A stretch of 64,000 nucleotides of DNA from an uncultured Bryobacterales bacterium (GTDB lineage Bacteria; Acidobacteriota; Terriglobia; Bryobacterales; UBA6623). Location: the NCBI GenBank assembly GCA_951813605.1, contig OX638379.1, forward strand, positions 1,064,471-1,128,470, read 5' to 3'. Below, piece by piece: positions 18,517 to 27,354 of the stretch. Every line of letters begins with the position of its first letter. Within the stretch, counting starts at the first letter, position 1. The translations under genes and the position numbers were made by a program. Below the pieces are notes generated by a model that was not told the origin of the DNA, made no database searches, and was given only the letters and a program-made list of their open reading frames with translations.

Positions 18517-19273
18517 CGGTCGTTCCATAATCACTGACCCTAAGGCTCGAAGACATCGCACTCACAAGACCTCGGCTGGGATGAGTAGGCTTTCGGTCGG
18601 GCGCGGGCCGTGCCAATCGCGCAGCCGGCTCACCTCTCCATGCGCCCCTCGACTTTTGATCTGGGCTGCAAACGAGTCGGCCGAAGCCCTACGATCACGG
18701 CCGGACGGCGTGCCCACGAGCAAGAGGCGGATTCGGCTGTTGGCAACGAGGGACTCTAAGTGAGAAAGTGCCTCAGCGAAACACTTGGTTTGCGCCCGCG
18801 GAGACAGTGCTCCGGCAGTGATTGAAAACGAGCGCACCATTCTATCCCAAGTGTTCTCACGAGGTTTCCTTATGTGCCGCTAGAGCACTCATAGTAATTC
18901 GGGTATTCTCATCGGCCCACGCAAATGTTCGCCCAGTGGCGCGTTCTGAGTTCGAGTTCTAAGAAAAGGTGCCGTCGCACCCGCACCTGTAAAACGGCAA
19001 TTACTCTTTGCCGGGAAGATGTTGACGGGTCACTTGGCTCAGTACCTGCATCATCGCGAGGCTCTTGCCATGATGCGGGGGCTGGGCGTTAGGTAGAATC
19101 TGCGTCTCTGCGGGCGGGAGGAATTTGAAATTCGCTGCCGACATCGACCCTCGGCAGCCGGCGACCAGCTTCGGCTCGCAGACATCGCTGGCTCGAGCAG
19201 CAGACCGCCAACACGTGGTCGACCGGGAGATGCTCGACCTCTCCCGTGCGAGTCCTTCACTGACCGATGTTGT
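18517..19273. other. Intergenic region between convergent gene groups
   Basis: No convincing gene in 757 bp. A 92-codon minus-strand frame at 18562-18840 has a passage (IRLLLVGTPSGRDRRASADSF) faintly like the end of an alpha/beta hydrolase and may be a decayed remnant. A small hairpin lies at 18995-19013 (CGGCAA and TTGCCG arms, 7-nt loop). Confidence 0.4.
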
Positions 19274-20704
19274 TCACGACACAAGCTCGTATAGGACCTC
19301 GCCATGCACATCGGTAAGGCTCACGTCGCGCCCCCCGAACCGGAATGTCAGGCGCCGGTGGTCGATACCGAGCTGATGAAGGATCGTTGCGTGAACGTCG
19401 TGGATTGAAGAGGGGTTCTCGACTACCGAGTTGCCGAATTCGTCAGTGGTGCCATAGGTCATGCCACCCTTGAAGCCGCCCCCTGCTAGGAAGACGGAGT
19501 AGCCGTTGACGTGATGGTCCCGCCCGACGTCATCGGTGATCTTGGGGGTGTGGGGCGTGCGGCCCATCTCTCCTGCCCAGACGACGACCGTGCTATCCAG
19601 CAGCCCTCTCTGCTTCAGGTCGCGGATCAGGGCCGCGACGCCCTGATCGGTGATCATGGCGTTCTCTTCGTGGTATTTCTTCAGATCCTTGTGCTGGTCC
19701 CATGGCGAGTTGTTGGCATGCGTCAGCGGGCAAGTGATCTCCACGAAACGGACGCCGGCCTCGACCAGCCGCCTGGCCCGCAAGCACTGGAGGCTGTAGT
19801 GCCGCTTGTAGTCGTTCGTGCTATCGACGCCGTACATGCGGCGGGTCGCTTCGGATTCGACGCTCACGTCTGCCAAGTCAGGGATTAGCCGCTGGAGGCG
19901 GAACGCGGTCTCGTAGTTCGCGATGGCCGACTCGATCGCCCTGCCTTCCGTCTTGGCGGCGAAGTCGGTGTCCTGAGCCCTTAGTAGGTCGAGCTTGCGC
20001 TTCTGCAGCTGTGGCAGATCGGACGGCGTGATGTTGTCCAGCACCTTCCCCTTGGCGCGGAGCATCGTGGCTGAATGGGATGCGGGCAGGAACGCGCTTC
20101 CAAAATTCTCCCAGCCGCCGTTTGGGATCCAGTCGTTGTTAAGGAGTACGTAGTTAGGGAGGTTGTCCCGTTCGCTACTGAGACCGTAGGACACCCACGA
20201 TCCGATGCTAGGTGCGCTTCCGGTGACGCGACCTGTGTGGAGCAGCAGGGATTGCTGACCGTGCAGGGGCTGCCTTCCGACGAGGGAACGAACGACGCAA
20301 AGTTCGTCAGCTACTTCGGCGATGTTCGGCAGTAGATCGCTGACCCAAAGGCCGCTGTCGCCCCGCTGCCGGAATTCCCACGGGCTGCCCAGCCAGACCC
20401 GATCCGGGGTAGCTTGCGCCTTGGTGGAAACGGCCGATTGCCCTATCGCTTTGCCCTGGTGCTTCTTCAACATCGGCTTGGGGTCAAAGGTGTCAACGTG
20501 ACTCGGACCGCCGTCCATGAAGCAGAGAATGACGTTTCTTGCTTTTGCTGGGTGGCCGTCGCCTTGTGTCGACCCGGAATCGGATCGGGCTTGGTCGGCC
20601 AGTAACGACGAAAGGGCGAGCATCCCGAAGCCGTTGGATGCGTTGCTCAGCCACTCTCGGCGCGATACGACGGAGCGGCCCATCATTGCTTGCCTATCGA
20701 ACAT
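19274..20704 (-). CDS. DUF1501 Tat-exported protein (second copy)
   Basis: A 476-residue DUF1501 protein with a twin-arginine signal (SRREWLSNASNGFGMLAL). Landmarks are FMDGGPSHVDTFDPKP, NNSPWDQHKDLKKYHEEN, AGEMGRTPH and IHDVHATILHQLGIDHRRLT. The ATG at 20704 is chosen because AAGGAG lies 7 bp upstream. This start overlaps the stop of the PSD1 gene by 11 bp, so the two are translationally coupled. Family function is unproven; it always seems to travel with PSD1 proteins. Confidence 0.88.
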   Translation of the reverse strand: MFDRQAMMGRSVVSRREWLSNASNGFGMLALSSLLADQARSDSGSTQGDGHPAKARNVILCFMDGGPSHVDTFDPKPMLKKHQGKAIGQSAVSTKAQATPDRVWLGSPWEFRQRGDSGLWVSDLLPNIAEVADELCVVRSLVGRQPLHGQQSLLLHTGRVTGSAPSIGSWVSYGLSSERDNLPNYVLLNNDWIPNGGWENFGSAFLPASHSATMLRAKGKVLDNITPSDLPQLQKRKLDLLRAQDTDFAAKTEGRAIESAIANYETAFRLQRLIPDLADVSVESEATRRMYGVDSTNDYKRHYSLQCLRARRLVEAGVRFVEITCPLTHANNSPWDQHKDLKKYHEENAMITDQGVAALIRDLKQRGLLDSTVVVWAGEMGRTPHTPKITDDVGRDHHVNGYSVFLAGGGFKGGMTYGTTDEFGNSVVENPSSIHDVHATILHQLGIDHRRLTFRFGGRDVSLTDVHGEVLYELVS

Positions 20705-23700
20705 AGAGAAACTCCTTAGCGTTGAACATCGCATGCGCAACGTCCTTCCAGACAGCCAGTGCCGGCATCATCCCTTCGGGAGGAAGTTTCGCGTCGGGGA
20801 TGTCGTGATACAAGCCTGTGATGTCCTTGACCGCATTTGCCCAGCGCGCCAGTTCGTGCTCCTCTGGATCCCTACTGAACGCTCGCCGGAACATTTCGGT
20901 CAATCGCTCACGGGGAGACTTGTGCGGGGTCGCGATCAATTTCTGTCCCCATAACTCAGCTTGGCCGCCAACGAACGGATCGTTCAGCAGCGTGAGTGCT
21001 TGGGCGGGAACGTTCGTGACGTCCCGGCTGCCTGTGGGGATCTTCGGGGCAGGCTGATTGAATGTGGCAAGGAACTTCGACGGCTCCATGATGGTCATCT
21101 TGAGATAAATGGAGCGCCGACCGTTCCCATCCAAGGGTCCGGACAAAAGGCGCTTGGTCGCGTCTTCGCTCGACCGGTACGGGTCAATAGGCGGGCCGAA
21201 GACTTGGCGGTCGAGCCTTCCCGATACAGCCAGCAGCGAGTCACGAAGAGTCTCGGCGTCCAGGCGTCGCAACGGGAAGTGGTGGAGCAATCGATTCGAC
21301 GGATCCAAGTCCCTCGCGAGGTCTGTCGTTTGCCCGGACTGCCGGAACGTTTCGCTCTGGACCAAGGCCCGAACGAGTTTCTTCACTGACCACCCGTTCT
21401 CTACGAACCAATCCGCGAGGTAGTCGAGTAGTTCAGGATGGGATGGCCTCTCGCCTAAGTGCCCGAAATCGTCTGTGGTCCGGACCAATCCCGTGCCGAA
21501 CACCCAGTGCCAAACCCGGTTTACAAACACCCGCGCAGTGAGCGGGTTCGATGGACTAGCTATCAATTCAGCGAGTTCAAGACGGCCGCTGCCTTCCGGA
21601 GACGACCGCTTTTCACCGAGTCCAGCCAGAACTTCAAGGTAGCCACGGGGCACGGCGGCACCTAAGTCCTCATACGTGCCGCGGACGTTGAGGCGAGCGT
21701 CTCGGCCGCCTTCTAGGTCGGCCATCCCGTTGACGGTCGCTGGTTCGGCGAGCTGCTGTTCTACCGCTCGATACGAGTCCACGAGCTCTCGGACACGCTC
21801 GCTGGCTTCCCGGTCGTTGGACAGAAGCCTGTTTTCGAGCATCCAGTTAATCAACCAGACGTCCTCCTCGTCCGCGCTACCGTTCGCCCAAGCGAGTAGC
21901 GAAGCGGTCAACCATTCCCCGTAGCGAGATGCCACGGCGGAAAGGTCGGTTGGTGCATCCCCAACGAAGAGCGATTCGAAGCGCGTCAATTCGTCTGCCG
22001 GAGACTCCTCCCCGTCGTGGAGGACCGCCCGAGTCACACCGAACCAGCTCCGTGCGTCGTTCGCGCCGCAATTGTCACTTCGAACTCGCTCTTCCGTGCA
22101 TCCGCCGAGTCCGACCCTCGGCGGGAAGTAGGGGTTGGACGCTTTAGTGACCAATTCCAGTGCGATTCGGATTTCCGCCTTTTCGTCATGAGTCAGAGCA
22201 CGGTTGGTTTTCTCTACAGCCTCCGTCGAGAGACGCGTCCAGCGTGGCGTCTGGCCGTCCAAGTAACCCTGCCGCTCGGTTAGGAAGGCGTTGTCAGGGA
22301 CCAGCCTGTGCACACTAAGGTCCCCGCCGCTTGCTTCGAAGCTCACATAGGATCGACCGGAGTGGTTGAGAAAGGGTGATCGAACCGCTCCGTTGAGGCG
22401 GGGCGACAAGGAGTTCGTGAACAGCCCGGCGGGCAAGAGCATCTCTACCGCTCCCGAGCCTTTCAGAGCGACCGTAAAGTCGCCGTTGGATACGAGACCG
22501 TCACGCAGGCCGACGCCGTCAACGGCCCATCCTTCCGGGATCCCGTCGCGAAAGTCTGCGAGCAATGAGAAGTTGTGTTCGTTGCGGGCAGCCCGGTCCC
22601 TTCTCTCCGCTGCGTACTTCTCGGAAAGATCCTGCCACGCGAGGGCGAGGGACTCCTCTTCTCGAGTAATCCGGTTCATTTCGAACCAAGGCAGAGCTGG
22701 ATTCTCCATCGGAGTGCCGCTGTCAGGCGAATGCACGTCAAGTGCCGTCACCCATGCGTCGATGCGGCGTGCGTCGAGTCCTTTGGCCAGACCGTCAAGA
22801 TCGGAGTCGCCGTCCAAGCAGGCTTGGGCGGCGCGCGAATACTCCGGGATCGTGGTCGCATCGGCCAACCAGATCTCGGAAAGGGCCCTTCGAATCTTGG
22901 GCTTGAGCGCGGCTAGCTTGCTTAGAACGAAGCGGTTGCGGTCAGGCGTGTCCAACGTGTTGATTACCCAGCGCGAACTCATTAGCACCCCCGACAGGGC
23001 GTAGAAGTCGCGCTGAGATATGGCGTCCAGCTTGTGGTCGTGGCAGCGGGCGCAAGCGACAGTGGTGGCTTGGAATGCCTTCGAGAATGCATCGATTTTG
23101 TTGTTGAGCATTTCTTGGTGAATGCCGTTGAATGCCAAACTGTCTCCGTGACGCTTTTCGCCCATTTGGAAGAACATCGGGCCGATGAGTGACTCGTTGA
23201 TTTGCTCGGAGGTGTTGATGCGAGGTGCAGGCAAGAGGTCCCCGGCGATCTGTTCCCTCACAAGCTGGTCGAATGGAATGTCGCTATTGAACGCTCGAAT
23301 CAAATAGTCCCTATAACGCCATGAGCCCTTGGCCGGAATATCCCATTCGTAGCCGTAGGTATCGCTATAGCGGACGACGTCCATCCAGTGGCGCGCCCAG
23401 CGTTCTCCAAAATGCGGAGATTCCAGCATTTGCGCGACGGAACGCTCGTACGCGTCCGCGGTGTTGTCGGCAAGGAAGGCTGCCACCTCTTCTGGGCTGG
23501 GGGGGAGCCCCCTGAGCACTATGCTCAGACGACGGAATAGGGTTGCGCGGTCCGCCGGTAGTGCCGGGCCTAAGCCCTTTGCTTCGAGTTCGGAGAGTAC
23601 GAAGCGATCAATGGCATGGCTCGACCATTTCTCGCTCTTGACCGCAGGAACGCGAGGGCGCGCCACCGCCTGCAAACTCCACCAGCTCCGGCGCTGCTCG

Positions 23701-24140
23701 AATGTTTCCTCCCACGATGGCTCTGCGGCCGGCCGGTTCGACGGTGCATCTCGCGGGTCGGGCGCCCCCATACGGACCCATTCCTCAAAGTCTTCCACGA
23801 CCGGCCTTTCCAACTTGGACCCGAGGGGCATCGGCATAGAGGAACCCTCGTGGCGAATCGCCTGGATCAGGAGACTCGAGGCCGGGTCACCCGGCACGAC
23901 GGCGGGTCCGGACTTGCCCCCCGTCTTCCAGCCGTCGCGGAAGTCGAGCCGCAGATTCGCCTGCGCTAGCTCGCCGCTATGGCACATCAGGCACTCGTTT
24001 ACCAGCGCAGGCCGGATCTTGCTCTCGAAGAATTCCAAGTCTCCGGAAGTGATCGTTCCTTCCCTCTCGGCCGCAGGCACCGCGCCGAGGGCCGAGAATG
24101 CCGCAACGGCAATAGTCAAGAATGTTTGTGTCGAGCGCAT
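20694..24140 (-). CDS. PSCyt1/PSCyt2/PSD1 protein with an extra central beta-rich insertion
   Basis: An 1148-residue exported cytochrome-like protein. After the signal peptide (MRSTQTFLTIAVAAFSALGA) a PSCyt1 domain carries CLMCH (50-54) with GPAVVPGDP. The DUF1549 domain follows with HFGERWARHWMDVVRYSD and CARCH (363-367). The C-terminal DUF1553 domain (about 800-1140) ends AMFNAKEFLYVR. Between them lies an insertion of about 150 residues beginning FSLLADFRDGIPEGWAVDG, which looks like a concanavalin/LamG-type beta-sandwich and could bind carbohydrate; this is inference. It is larger than the copy at 3103 and has two haem motifs rather than three. The ATG at 24140 has GGAG about 9 bp upstream. 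Confidence 0.87.
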   Translation of the reverse strand: MRSTQTFLTIAVAAFSALGAVPAAEREGTITSGDLEFFESKIRPALVNECLMCHSGELAQANLRLDFRDGWKTGGKSGPAVVPGDPASSLLIQAIRHEGSSMPMPLGSKLERPVVEDFEEWVRMGAPDPRDAPSNRPAAEPSWEETFEQRRSWWSLQAVARPRVPAVKSEKWSSHAIDRFVLSELEAKGLGPALPADRATLFRRLSIVLRGLPPSPEEVAAFLADNTADAYERSVAQMLESPHFGERWARHWMDVVRYSDTYGYEWDIPAKGSWRYRDYLIRAFNSDIPFDQLVREQIAGDLLPAPRINTSEQINESLIGPMFFQMGEKRHGDSLAFNGIHQEMLNNKIDAFSKAFQATTVACARCHDHKLDAISQRDFYALSGVLMSSRWVINTLDTPDRNRFVLSKLAALKPKIRRALSEIWLADATTIPEYSRAAQACLDGDSDLDGLAKGLDARRIDAWVTALDVHSPDSGTPMENPALPWFEMNRITREEESLALAWQDLSEKYAAERRDRAARNEHNFSLLADFRDGIPEGWAVDGVGLRDGLVSNGDFTVALKGSGAVEMLLPAGLFTNSLSPRLNGAVRSPFLNHSGRSYVSFEASGGDLSVHRLVPDNAFLTERQGYLDGQTPRWTRLSTEAVEKTNRALTHDEKAEIRIALELVTKASNPYFPPRVGLGGCTEERVRSDNCGANDARSWFGVTRAVLHDGEESPADELTRFESLFVGDAPTDLSAVASRYGEWLTASLLAWANGSADEEDVWLINWMLENRLLSNDREASERVRELVDSYRAVEQQLAEPATVNGMADLEGGRDARLNVRGTYEDLGAAVPRGYLEVLAGLGEKRSSPEGSGRLELAELIASPSNPLTARVFVNRVWHWVFGTGLVRTTDDFGHLGERPSHPELLDYLADWFVENGWSVKKLVRALVQSETFRQSGQTTDLARDLDPSNRLLHHFPLRRLDAETLRDSLLAVSGRLDRQVFGPPIDPYRSSEDATKRLLSGPLDGNGRRSIYLKMTIMEPSKFLATFNQPAPKIPTGSRDVTNVPAQALTLLNDPFVGGQAELWGQKLIATPHKSPRERLTEMFRRAFSRDPEEHELARWANAVKDITGLYHDIPDAKLPPEGMMPALAVWKDVAHAMFNAKEFLYVR

Positions 24141-24510
24141 ATGCTGTCACTCCGCTCGGTCTGTAACCGTAGGCCTCGACGATAGCGCCTCGAACATGGC
24201 CGCTGGCTGCATCGAAACCTGGCGTTGCTCCTGACCCTTGCCCCGATCTTCTTTGATCGATCCAAGCGACTGAAAATTGGTTGGGAAACCACTGAATTGC
24301 CCGGTCGAAGAAACGGACGATGCGGGAAACGCATTCTGCCGGGGCCAAAGAATGGTCGGTTGCCAATCCGTGATCCCTATGACCGCGTCACACAGAAGTC
24401 GCAGACCGAATTTCAAGGACAGAGTCAAGGGCGCTGCCACGCAGTCCGGGGATAACTCGCTAGGTTTTATCCGCGGGTTCTGCTGCGATACTACCCGCAA
24501 GATTACTCCG

Positions 24511-24539
24511 AGAATAGACAGCCATTGATTCCTTGTCAA
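24511..24539 (-). promoter_or_regulatory. sigma70-type promoter for the second PSD1/DUF1501 operon
   Basis: On the minus strand, TTGACA (24539-24534), a 17-bp spacer and TATTCT (24516-24511). It points at the gene starting at 24140, leaving a leader of about 360 nt in which no small gene is convincing. The -35 box sits in the palindrome CCTTGTCAAGG. Confidence 0.55.
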
Positions 24540-25306
24540 GGAGAATCGGGTTTAGGAAGTCGGGTTAGCAAATCGATCCATGAAAGGCCGACTATGATCG
24601 GTTTGCCAAGGTCTCGTTAGTCGAACGAATACGATGTCAAGAGGATTCTGCGTCACCAGTTGTCCCGGCGGGGCTGGAGTGTGGGAGGACTATACGGTGG
24701 CAGTCTCCCCTAGCTCGCCTCGCGGAGGCCAAAGCTTCTGATAGGCCGTAGGGATGTGCCCGCCGAGTCAGCCGGACGACGGTAAACCGCTCGTTGCCCG
24801 CTCGAATCCCTGTCGCAGACGAGCCTCGCCTCCATCCTAGCTTGCTTATGCTGTCGGGGAGGCGGTGGATCAGGACCTCATCTATCCGTTGACGAAAGGG
24901 CTTTCGAACGGGGCACCGAGCCAATTGTGTTCCCCGGGAAGCGCAACGCAAGTCGGCGTGGCAGTGAATGCACCTAGCGGCCTCGACGACGGAGCCACGG
25001 TTTCGAGGCATTTGGTGGAGGTTCGTAACGGAATCCGACCGTGCGCAGGGCGGAAGCAACTTTGCTCCCGGCTCCAACAGTACCCGACGATTTACGGTAG
25101 AGGCCAGATCTCCTCCGCTCGCTCAGCTACGAGCGACCTCGCGCGAACCGCGACTAGGTTGCGGACAACGGCCCCCTGCAACGTTCTCAAGTGTCAGCGG
25201 AGCGCTATGGAAGCGCCTTGTCCCGGTCACGCTGCACAAGTCCGGCTCCTTGCAAGACTGCAAGACTCGATTGCAAATGACCGGCATTTGGAAGCCTCAA
25301 TGTCCC
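24540..25306. other. Intergenic region between divergent transcription units
   Basis: About 770 bp without a supportable gene. A bulged stem of about 8 bp occurs at 24685-24711 (GGGAGGACT and AGTCTCCC arms). Open frames here lack recognisable domains. Confidence 0.4.
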
Positions 25307-25335
25307 TTGACCGGCGCAGGTAGGTGCCCTACGAT
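25307..25335 (+). promoter_or_regulatory. sigma70-type promoter of the ceramidase-like gene
   Basis: TTGACC (25307-25312), 17-bp spacer, TACGAT (25330-25335). Predicted transcription start is about 25342. This rules out the GTG at 25338 as the start if this promoter is the one used. Confidence 0.6.
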
Positions 25336-25385
25336 AGGTGCGTCCTCTCGTCGAAATCGACGCTGGACATTCGGGACAGCTAACG

Positions 25386-26858
25386 TTGCTCAAAGCGGGA
25401 GTTGCACGCTCGGCCATCACCCCGCCTGACGGCATGACCATGGTGGGCTATGCCGGTCGAGAAGGACTAGCCCAGGGTAAGGATGCCGACCTGACCGCAA
25501 CCCTCTTGGTTTTGCAGAGCACGGGTGCCCGGGTTGCGATAGTCGCCTTCGATCTCGCATTTCTCCATGGTGAAATGTTGCGTAGGATTCGCAAAACATT
25601 CAGCGAGATTCTTGAAGTCCCTTTATCTCATATTCTCCTGAATTGCAGCCACACACATTGTGGCCCAACGATGCGCGGTTATTTTTACGATGATGAGCCT
25701 GCGCAGCACCGAATGCGTGCCAGCTACGAAGCCGGAGTCATCGATAAAATGCCGGTACTTGCGTCGAAGGCGCTCAGCAACTTAGAGACAGTCCGGATGG
25801 CTACTGCCACCGGAGAGGCACGCATTGGCATCAACCGGCGCGAACTGGACGAAGAAGGCGACATCATTCTTGGAGAGAATCCCGATGGCCCGGTTGATCA
25901 CGAAGTGCGCGTGATACGCTTTGACGATTTGCACGGCAAGCCAAAGGCGGTCGTTTTCGCCCACGGCTGCCATACCGTGACCATGGGTCCGAAGAACCTG
26001 AAGTGGTCTCCAGACTATGTCGGCCCCGCGCGACGGTTGGTCGAAGGCTCGCTCGAATGCCTCAGTCTGTTTCTCCAAGCTAACGCGGGCGACATTGATC
26101 CGATCACCGGCATTGGCGCTGACGACGACGACAGCGACGCCAAGAATCGCCTCGGACTCATCCTCGGGGGCGAAGTTCTGAAGGTCTCTTCGAACCTCTA
26201 CACAGATACGATTCGCGGGCCGCGAATCATTTTCGGCATGCTTGCGAAAGCTTCCGCTTATCCCCGCGTGCCAGTGGTGGAGGAGCCTGAATACTCTATC
26301 GCAGGGCATGAGATTCCGATTGAATTGCCCATGTTGGACTACCCTACGCTAGCCCAGGCTCGTGAACTGGAGCGGAAGTGCGTGGAAGACCTCGCGGGAG
26401 CACGTGAGACGGGGGCCCGGCAGGCGAAGTTGAATGTCGCTCAGCGCTACGTGTATTGCGCGCGGGTGTTACTTGATCGTGTCGAGAACAATCGAAAGCG
26501 CGCACTTGACGCGACCATTCAGGCCATCACGATCGGGGACCTTGCGATTGCCACGTTCCCAGGCGAGACGTTTGCTGCTTCCGGCATGGAGGTCAGGCGT
26601 CGCTCCCCTTTCCCCGAGACGCTCTTCTGCGGCTACAGCAACGGCTGTCTCACATATATCCCGACTCGGGATGCCTACCCCGAGGACGGTTGGTCGTTCT
26701 TCCGCAGATATCACATTCCTGACATGCTCTTTCTCCAATCGTACGGCGTCGGGTCCGCTCTGGCTCCGGGTGCCGCCGAGATGGTAGTTGATAAGACTGT
26801 CCACCTGCTGCGGCGAATCTGGGAATCGAGACAAGACTCGAGCGCGGTCACGACTTGA
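25386..26858 (+). CDS. Neutral/alkaline non-lysosomal ceramidase N-terminal-domain protein
   Basis: About 490 residues. The sequence opens with LKAGVARSAITPPDG, the usual start of this domain, and carries CSHTHCGP and HGCHTVTMGP, the expected zinc-binding regions, and GETFAASGMEVRRRSP and YSNGCLTYIPT. The family name comes from ceramidases, but many bacterial members are uncharacterised hydrolases that often sit near sugar genes. The C-terminal ceramidase domain is absent and no signal peptide is visible, so the protein is probably cytoplasmic. The TTG at 25386 is proposed as start because it lies downstream of the promoter and matches the domain start; a frame opening at GTG 25338 and an ATG at 25434 are alternatives. 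An intrinsic terminator follows the stop. Confidence 0.75.
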   Translation: MLKAGVARSAITPPDGMTMVGYAGREGLAQGKDADLTATLLVLQSTGARVAIVAFDLAFLHGEMLRRIRKTFSEILEVPLSHILLNCSHTHCGPTMRGYFYDDEPAQHRMRASYEAGVIDKMPVLASKALSNLETVRMATATGEARIGINRRELDEEGDIILGENPDGPVDHEVRVIRFDDLHGKPKAVVFAHGCHTVTMGPKNLKWSPDYVGPARRLVEGSLECLSLFLQANAGDIDPITGIGADDDDSDAKNRLGLILGGEVLKVSSNLYTDTIRGPRIIFGMLAKASAYPRVPVVEEPEYSIAGHEIPIELPMLDYPTLAQARELERKCVEDLAGARETGARQAKLNVAQRYVYCARVLLDRVENNRKRALDATIQAITIGDLAIATFPGETFAASGMEVRRRSPFPETLFCGYSNGCLTYIPTRDAYPEDGWSFFRRYHIPDMLFLQSYGVGSALAPGAAEMVVDKTVHLLRRIWESRQDSSAVTT

Positions 26859-26900
26859 CCCGACGTCGCGACCAGTCCCAATGCAGCTAGATCCCACATT

Positions 26901-26922
26901 GAATGCGATGCGCATTCTTTTT
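26901..26922 (+). terminator. Intrinsic terminator after the ceramidase-like gene
   Basis: GAATGCG (26901-26907), loop ATG, CGCATTC (26911-26917) form a perfect 7-bp stem followed at once by TTTTT. It is 43 bp past the stop and separates this gene from the mutarotase locus. Confidence 0.7.
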
Positions 26923-26980
26923 CTGCCCGTGCCGAATCGGACAGATTGAGCATGGTCGACAGACGGAAGGCGGTGGGCCA

Positions 26981-27276
26981 GTGAAGCGCTCAGCCTACAT
27001 TTTGATGATCCGCCCAGGCAAGGAGTGAAGAGTACGGGCGCGCGCACGAGAACGTCTGGCCCGAGCTGATCCCGGGCCGCGAGTGAAGCCGGGATACGCA
27101 ACCACAGTGTCTTCATGCATGGTCGAATGCTCTTCGTCTACGTCGAGGCAGACGACGTCGCGCAAGCAACCCGCCGCCTCTTGGAGCACCCTGTCAAGAA
27201 GCGCTGGGATTCGTACATGAGCGACCTCTTGGAGCGGACGAGCGTTGTTCTGGATGAGGTCTTTCATATGGACTGA
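26981..27276 (+). pseudogene. L-rhamnose mutarotase-like gene broken by two +1 frameshifts
   Basis: Three segments in three successive frames rebuild a 97-residue RhaM-family protein (usual size about 104). Segment 1 is 26981-27025, starting at GTG and ending RPGKE. Segment 2 is 27027-27083, containing EEYGRAHENVWPELI, the catalytic-histidine region. Segment 3 is 27085-27276, EAGIRNHSVFMHGRM through LDEVFHMD. The family interconverts anomers of L-rhamnose or related sugars. At both joins a Glu-Glu pair is split by one extra T, creating TGA: GAG(T)GAA at 27023-27029 and 27081-27087. The encoded protein is otherwise well conserved, so the damage is recent, or the joins are sequencing errors, or, less likely, +1 recoding occurs. 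Coding potential is clear; function as read is lost. Confidence 0.8.
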
Positions 27277-27354
27277 CCGTTGTATCGTGACCGCGCCAGA
27301 CGGGTGAGGGAAGACGTTGTATTCTGTGGCAGTTTCGTCGGAAAGGGCGTGCCA

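Noticed and set aside
19125..19376. Short plus-strand gene after GGGAGGAA
   Set aside because: The TTG is too close to the ribosome-like site, the product has no recognisable pattern, and it runs into the antisense of the DUF1501 gene.
24637..25077. A minus-strand frame with a CIHCH haem-like motif
   Set aside because: The surroundings do not match PSCyt1 or any cytochrome, and there is no signal peptide or ribosome site; the motif is probably chance.
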